From positions 1-64,000 of the forward strand of contig NZ_ANAC01000023.1 in assembly GCF_000341225.1 (NCBI RefSeq): a stretch of DNA of 64,000 bases. Direction: 5' to 3'. Of this stretch, positions 60,328 to 64,000 are shown piece after piece (the first letter of the stretch is position 1; each line of letters opens with the position of its first letter). Both the position numbers and the translations under genes were made by a program. The notes under the pieces were generated by a model. It was given only the letters and a program-made list of their open reading frames with translations, was not told where the DNA came from and did no database searches. Origin of the DNA: Nocardiopsis alba DSM 43377. GTDB taxonomy: Bacteria; Actinomycetota; Actinomycetes; Streptosporangiales; Streptosporangiaceae.

Positions 60328-60999
60328 TCAGTCGGACCCTCCCCGTTCGGAACGGGCTCTGAGCCGGGCGGCGTGCGCCGCCGCCTGGGAGCGGCGCCGC
60401 ATACCCAGCTTGGACAACACGCTGGAGACGTGGTTCTTCACCGTCTTCTCCGCGAGGAAGATCCGCTCGCCGATCTGCCGGTTGGTCAGCCCCTCTCCGA
60501 TCAGCTCGAAGACGAGCCGCTCCTTGTCGGAGAACCCCGGCAGCGGGTCCTCGGTCTCGGAACCCTCTCGCAGCCGCCGCAGGATGCGCGCGGTGCTGTG
60601 CGGATCCAGTAACGACTCCCCGGACGCCACCGTGCGGATCGCGCCGACCAGGTCGGAGCCGTGGATCTGTTTGAGCACGTAGCCCGCCGCGCCCGCCATG
60701 ACGGAGGCGTAGAGGGCCTCGTCGTCGGAGTAGGACGTCAACATCAGACAGACGGGTGCGTCGGGGTGGCTCTGTAACTCCCTACAGACCTCCACCCCGT
60801 TACCGTCGGGGAGGCGGACGTCGAGCACCGCCACGTCGGGGCGTGCGGCCGGTATACGGCCGAGGGCCTCGGACGCGGTGGCCGCCTCGCCGACCACCTC
60901 GATGTCCTCCTCGTCCTGGAGCAGGGCCATGATCCCCTGCCGCACCACGTCGTGGTCGTCGAGCAGGAAGACACGGGTCGCCCCGTTCTCCTTCGACAT
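60328..60999 (-). CDS. devR: DevR/DosR-like NarL-family response regulator
   Basis: 223 residues. Receiver domain: DDHDVVRQGIMALLQ, phosphoryl Asp60 in AVLDVRLPDGNGVEVCRE, and LTSYSDDEALYASVMAGAAG. LuxR output domain: LSxKE-type FSDKERLVFELIGEGLTNRQ, then FLAEKTVKNHVSSVLSKLGM. The wording closely follows mycobacterial DevR (DosR), the hypoxia and nitric oxide regulator, and streptomycete OsdR. No DosS-type kinase gene adjoins, so its sensor lies elsewhere. Surrounding stress genes are its likely targets. ATG 60999. Confidence 0.9.
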   Translation of the reverse strand: MSKENGATRVFLLDDHDVVRQGIMALLQDEEDIEVVGEAATASEALGRIPAARPDVAVLDVRLPDGNGVEVCRELQSHPDAPVCLMLTSYSDDEALYASVMAGAAGYVLKQIHGSDLVGAIRTVASGESLLDPHSTARILRRLREGSETEDPLPGFSDKERLVFELIGEGLTNRQIGERIFLAEKTVKNHVSSVLSKLGMRRRSQAAAHAARLRARSERGGSD

Positions 61000-61098
61000 C
61001 GGCCGTCATCCCCTCCCAGGACGAGAGCGCTCCGCGACGACCTCCGCCCCCGGAACGTCGCACGGTGTTCATACCCGGCAGGGCGCCGTCGGTATCCG

Positions 61099-61803
61099 TC
61101 ACCGTTCGGGCGGACCGACCTCGCGCGCGTGGGGTACACGGCCGCTCACCTCACGGCCGCCGATCTCCTCGGGAACGACACGGACGAAGAGGTCGCGCTC
61201 CCCTCCGGCCCAGGGTCGGACCGGGGCATGGGCGCGGAGCTCCTCCTCCAGGGCCCGGTCGGTGACGGCCTCGGCCCTGCCCCGGACCAGGACGCTCCAC
61301 CCCTGGCTCATCGCGTCATCGACCCGGTCGACCTCGAAGGCGATGTCCTGGGGGAGCCGCTCGCCGATCACCCCGTCATCCTTGGTCCGGAACACGATGG
61401 CCCCCTCGTGGAAGAGGTAGTTCACCGGAAGGATGACGGGCGCGGACTCTCCGGTCACCAGGCCGACCCGCCCCACGCCGCCCGGTTCGATCAGTTCCAG
61501 GCACCTGCGGGACGAGAGCACCGTCGTTCGGGGGAGGGGGACCTCCGTGGCCATCGCGCCCGGAGGCAGATCGGTGTCCGTCCCCAGCAGATGGTCCTGG
61601 GTGGTGTTCAGCGCCTCGGCCAGACGGTACAGCGCCGGTCTGGTCATCCTGGGGGTGTGCTCCTCCAGGTAGGCCACGTAGCCGGGGTCCATGTCGGCCC
61701 GCTCCGCGACCTGCTCCCTCGTCAGGCCGAGTTCCCTTCGACGAGCGGCGGCCCGGTGCCCGAGGTCGCCCCCATCGGGGATCGCGGCTCCTTGATGTCC
61801 CAT
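61099..61803 (-). CDS. XRE HTH fused to PNPOx-like flavin-binding domain
   Basis: 234 residues. An XRE HTH covers about residues 10-70 (HRAAARRRELGLTREQVAE, then DMDPGYVAYLEEH). The rest is a split-barrel pyridoxamine-phosphate-oxidase-like domain (LELIEPGGVGRVGLVTGE, PVNYLFHEGAIVFRTKDDG, DDAMSQGWSVLVRGRAE), which usually binds FMN, F420 or heme. Such fusions accompany DosR/OsdR regulons and may be redox-sensing regulators. ATG 61803 is chosen for the GAGGAG ahead of it; a GTG at 61854 is less likely. Paired GGACC palindromes lie about 80-110 bases upstream. Confidence 0.88.
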   Translation of the reverse strand: MGHQGAAIPDGGDLGHRAAARRRELGLTREQVAERADMDPGYVAYLEEHTPRMTRPALYRLAEALNTTQDHLLGTDTDLPPGAMATEVPLPRTTVLSSRRCLELIEPGGVGRVGLVTGESAPVILPVNYLFHEGAIVFRTKDDGVIGERLPQDIAFEVDRVDDAMSQGWSVLVRGRAEAVTDRALEEELRAHAPVRPWAGGERDLFVRVVPEEIGGREVSGRVPHAREVGPPER

Positions 61804-61881
61804 CGAGCGGCTCCTCGGTGACGGCGAGTGCTCACGGAATCCCTCCACCCTCACTCTTGCCGCTCCCCATGACCGAGGATC

Positions 61882-61915
61882 GGACCTTCGGTCCCGGGTA
61901 CAGGACCGAAGGTCC
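61882..61915. promoter_or_regulatory. Paired 13-bp palindromes: tandem DevR-type boxes or a hairpin
   Basis: GGACCTTCGGTCC (61882-61894) and GGACCGAAGGTCC (61903-61915) are each palindromic and are also exact complements of each other, with 8 bases between. They lie upstream of the XRE-PNPOx gene and 6 bases past the stop of the repair gene at 61922. They could be two regulator sites, a terminator stem, or both. Confidence 0.55.
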
Positions 61916-61921
61916 CGGAGT

Positions 61922-62590
61922 TCAGGCCTTCTCGCGGCGGCGGACGATCTCGGAGATCCAGATCGGCGCGAACGGGGAGGTGCAGTTCGGGGGTGTCGGA
62001 TAGTCCTTGAGCACCTCCAGCCGCTCGCCGATCTCCATCGCCCGGGCGCGGTGCTCGGGGTGGTGGATCCCGATCCGGGCCAGGCAGTGGTTCATCTCCC
62101 ACTGGAGACGGTCCGGAGCGTCCTTCATCCGCGTCTCGATCACGTCCAACAGCCCCGGAAGGTCGAGGCCCTCGGGCGAACGGTCCACCCGTTCGGCGGT
62201 CAACGCCCATCCGGCGCTCGCCACCACCGGGTCAGGGTCGGCGAGCCAGGCCCGGCGCAGCTCCTCGGCGTGCGGTCCCTTCGCGACCACGTAGCCGACG
62301 AGCCAGGCGTGCGTCTTGGGCGCCCGCGCCTCGCGCAGCATGGCGTCCAGGTCCGCGGCCTCGAACCCCCGGGGGCGACAGATCAGGAGCGACAGGAGCC
62401 GCGCCGCCGTATCGCCGCCGGCCCAGAGTTCGCGCGCCAGGTCCTGCCGTTTCCCGACCCTCTTGGCGATCTCACGCAGCCGGGACAGCTTCACCCCGTG
62501 GTCGTCGCCGCGCCTCTCGTTCACCCGACGCGTCTTCGGGTCCTCCAGCGCGGCCAGTTCGGCCCTGAGCCCCTCGACCGTCTCGGCCAT
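61922..62590 (-). CDS. HEAT-like DNA alkylation repair protein (AlkD-like)
   Basis: 222 residues, almost wholly helical in HEAT-like pairs. Blocks such as GVKLSRLREIAKRVGKRQDL, ARELWAGGDTAARLLSLLI, APKTHAWLVGYVVAKGPHAE and DRLQWEMNHCLARIGIHHPE match the AlkD/AlkC-type DNA alkylation repair family, which removes bulky or methylated bases without base flipping. ATG 62590 with GGCGGAG upstream is preferred over 62629. It is upstream of, and codirectional with, the XRE-PNPOx gene, separated by the palindrome pair. Confidence 0.8.
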   Translation of the reverse strand: MAETVEGLRAELAALEDPKTRRVNERRGDDHGVKLSRLREIAKRVGKRQDLARELWAGGDTAARLLSLLICRPRGFEAADLDAMLREARAPKTHAWLVGYVVAKGPHAEELRRAWLADPDPVVASAGWALTAERVDRSPEGLDLPGLLDVIETRMKDAPDRLQWEMNHCLARIGIHHPEHRARAMEIGERLEVLKDYPTPPNCTSPFAPIWISEIVRRREKA

Positions 62591-62688
62591 CTCCGCCCCT
62601 GTGCCTCGTCCACCGATCCGGCCGCCCACTGTACGCGTGACCTCCGACGATTCACGTCACCGTCCGGGGCCGTGACGACCCTCGGCCC

Positions 62689-62919
62689 TCAGTGGTCGGG
62701 GGAGGGGTCCGGCGTCGATCCGTTCGGCTCTCCCCGGCCGTTCCGGGCGAGGGTGGCCAGGCTGCCGCCCCAGAGCAGGAAGAGGGCGACCATGCCCCAG
62801 CGGGAGGCGGGCGGGTTCTCGGTGATGGTGTAGGTCTCGCCTCGGGATTCGATCACCCAGACGCAGGTACGGCCGGGTGGGCTCCCGGGAGTGTTTTTGT
62901 GGATGCTTTCGCCGGGCAT
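62689..62919 (-). CDS. Small hypothetical single-pass membrane protein
   Basis: 76 residues. One membrane helix (WGMVALFLLWGGSLATLA, about residues 41-58) after a hydrophilic N-terminus with GRTCVWVIESRGETYTITEN, which looks like a beta hairpin, and a short charged tail. No family recognised and the ribosome site is weak, so the call rests on the helix and sensible composition. It could pair with the other tiny membrane protein at 63123-63293. Confidence 0.5.
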   Translation of the reverse strand: MPGESIHKNTPGSPPGRTCVWVIESRGETYTITENPPASRWGMVALFLLWGGSLATLARNGRGEPNGSTPDPSPDH

Positions 62920-63122
62920 CGGCGGAGCCGATCCGTGGCGAGCGGCCGCCGGGCGATCTCTCGCCAGACGACGAGCGAGGGGCAGCCCGGGTTTGGCTGT
63001 CCGAGCGATGTCGGCGCCGCGAGAGGAAGCCCGGCCCCGTGTGAAGCACCGCGCGCGTCAGCGCGACCGTTGAGGGTGGTGGTGGGTGACGGCGTGGGAG
63101 GAATGATCCACAAAAGCACGAC
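62920..63122. other. 203-base gap, nothing supported
   Basis: Short open frames exist on both strands but have no ribosome site or protein-like composition. I see no strong hairpin or repeat here. Confidence 0.5.
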
Positions 63123-63293
63123 CTAGTTCCAGGTGCCGGTGCCCTGGACGGAGGAGTCGCCGGTCAGGGGACAGCCCGAGGCGTCGCTCGCGTACCACTC
63201 GACCGCGAGAAGGGCGCTCCACAGGAGAACGGAGAGTATCCAGATCCCGGCCCGGACGTGGAGCGGGGAGACCCTCTTCGAAGCGTTCGTCAT
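63123..63293 (-). CDS. Tiny (56-residue) single-pass membrane protein
   Basis: Reading the minus strand from ATG 63293 gives 56 codons to a TAG at 63125-63123. The N-terminus is basic (MTNASKRVSPLHVRAG), then one helix IWILSVLLWSALLAVEW, then an exported-looking tail with a single cysteine (SDASGCPLTGDSS) ending in GTGTWN. AGGAAG lies 8 bases before the ATG, a good ribosome site. The basic end and inside-positive rule suggest N-in, C-out. No family recognised. It is short enough to be missed by standard gene finding. Confidence 0.6.
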   Translation of the reverse strand: MTNASKRVSPLHVRAGIWILSVLLWSALLAVEWYASDASGCPLTGDSSVQGTGTWN

Positions 63294-63374
63294 ACACGCT
63301 TCCTACCTGCGAGGACATCGATCGAAACGGGGTCGTGGGCCGGTGTGGGAGGGGTGCTCGGCTTGACTTCTCCG

Positions 63375-63398
63375 GTTTGTGAGTGTGTACTCACAAAC
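63375..63398. promoter_or_regulatory. 24-bp TetR operator abutting the start codon
   Basis: GTTTGTGAGT (63375-63384), GTGT, ACTCACAAAC (63389-63398): a perfect 10-4-10 inverted repeat whose last base touches the ATG at 63399. The size and form are those of a TetR-family autoregulatory operator. No Shine-Dalgarno fits outside it, so a leaderless transcript is likely. Confidence 0.85.
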
Positions 63399-63968
63399 AT
63401 GAGTAGGGAAGAGAGCACGCGGTCCACCGCCGAAGCCCGTCGCGCCGTCATCCTGAACGAGGCGCTGCACGTCTTCGCCCGTTCCGGCTACCACGCGACC
63501 CCCGTGACGGAGGTCGCCGAGGCGGCGGGCATCTCGCAGGCCTACGTCCTGCGCCTGTTCGGTACCAAGCTGGGCCTGTTCACGGCGACCCTGGAGCGGT
63601 GCTTCGAACGCGTGGAGGAGGCCCTTCGCGAGGGTGCGCTCGGTGCGGACGGGGCCCCGGCGCCCCAGGTGCTGGAGGCGATGGGCGACGCCTACGCCGA
63701 ACTCATCGCCGACCGCGACCTGCTCATGATCCAGGTCCACGCCCAGAGCGCCTCCGCCGTCCCCGAGGTCCGCGAGGCCCTGCGGCGCGGCTACGCCGAC
63801 GTGGTCACCCTCGCCCACGCGCTCTCGGGGGGCGATCGCGACCAGGTTCAGCGCTTCATGGCGATGGGGCTGCTCTGCCACCTGGTCACCGCGTTGGACC
63901 TGGAGGAGGTCGACGCCCCCTGGACGCGCACGCTCACCAAGGGGATGACCCACGCCCCTCGGGGGTAG
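63399..63968 (+). CDS. TetR-family transcriptional regulator
   Basis: 189 residues. The HTH spans residues about 12-58 (RRAVILNEALHVFARSGYHA, then EAAGISQAYVLRLFGTK). The C-terminal ligand domain (QVLEAMGDAYAELIADRDLL, MAMGLLCHLVTALDLEEVDA) resembles the group that controls MFS drug exporters. ATG 63399 directly follows a perfect operator, so autorepression is expected. The window ends 32 bases after the stop; a regulated transporter may lie beyond it. Confidence 0.9.
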   Translation: MSREESTRSTAEARRAVILNEALHVFARSGYHATPVTEVAEAAGISQAYVLRLFGTKLGLFTATLERCFERVEEALREGALGADGAPAPQVLEAMGDAYAELIADRDLLMIQVHAQSASAVPEVREALRRGYADVVTLAHALSGGDRDQVQRFMAMGLLCHLVTALDLEEVDAPWTRTLTKGMTHAPRG

Positions 63969-64000
63969 TCGGTCCCGGAGTTCGACCCGCGCCGTTCGCG

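Noticed and set aside
61882..61915. The paired palindromes as only a terminator
   Set aside because: They fold into a good stem after the repair gene, but each half is itself palindromic and one recurs alone at 56463, which a terminator would not explain. Kept as regulatory with the terminator as an alternative.
1..64000. CRISPR arrays, insertion sequences, prophage or integrase genes
   Set aside because: No regularly spaced repeats, transposase or integrase motifs were found; gene content is chromosomal in style throughout.

Overview
The window is very GC-rich DNA from an actinomycete. The family signs are a BldC-type regulator, XRE/DUF5753 and DUF397 pairs as in whiJ/abaA loci, iron boxes of the IdeR/DmdR type, a DevR/DosR response regulator, and long chains of genes joined by ATGA or GTGA overlaps. 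Nocardiopsis or a relative is my guess, but there is no rRNA or other taxonomic marker. I saw no tRNA, IS element, integrase, prophage or CRISPR array.

Region 1 (1-5.4 kb) is a regulatory island: an XRE/DUF5753 regulator, an anti-sigma-like ATPase, a proline-rich protein, an HTH domain fused to a DUF574 methyltransferase, a DUF397 protein, a second XRE protein and a BldC paralogue. It ends in a hairpin-rich gap. Region 2 (5.4-20.8 kb) is metal uptake. After a YjiH-type membrane protein come a FecBCD-type ABC transporter facing an AraC regulator across a perfect 21-bp Zur-like palindrome, a second full ferric-siderophore transporter behind an IdeR-like box, and a siderophore-interacting flavoprotein with a binding lipoprotein facing a heterodimeric ABC transporter across a second IdeR-like box. 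No siderophore synthesis genes lie in the window, so these systems take up chelates made elsewhere in the genome or by other organisms.

Region 3 (20.9-29.1 kb) holds a GntR/MFS/TIGR04222-like set, a lipoprotein, a carbohydrate ABC transporter without its own ATPase, and a ketopantoate-reductase-like enzyme. Region 4 (30.0-46.8 kb) is the most unusual part: an apparent biosynthetic locus without PKS or NRPS. One operon has two Gfo/Idh/MocA oxidoreductases, a TIM-barrel isomerase, an M20 hydrolase, an Ldh2 dehydrogenase and a small conserved protein. An EF-hand gene and a strong terminator follow. A second operon has two DegT/DnrJ aminotransferases, a UbiA prenyltransferase, an FAD oxidoreductase, two adenylate-forming ligases around a CaiB-like CoA-transferase homologue, and a methyltransferase. 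I infer an amino-sugar or aminocyclitol core that is acylated, methylated and possibly prenylated; I do not recognise the product.

Region 5 (46.9-53.9 kb) is mixed: an AhpD-like protein, an acyl-CoA ligase, a CDF transporter, a sulfotransferase, a DUF2071 protein, a DUF2231-Rieske membrane protein and a MerR regulator with its operator. Region 6 (54-62.6 kb) looks like a dormancy/hypoxia island: a GH65 phosphorylase and its beta-phosphoglucomutase-like partner, two universal stress proteins, a zinc alcohol dehydrogenase, an orphan DevR-like regulator, an XRE-PNPOx fusion and a HEAT-like DNA-repair protein. A repeated GGACC-N3-GGTCC palindrome lies in its promoters. The right end has two small membrane proteins, one of only 56 residues, and a TetR regulator whose start codon abuts a 24-bp operator.
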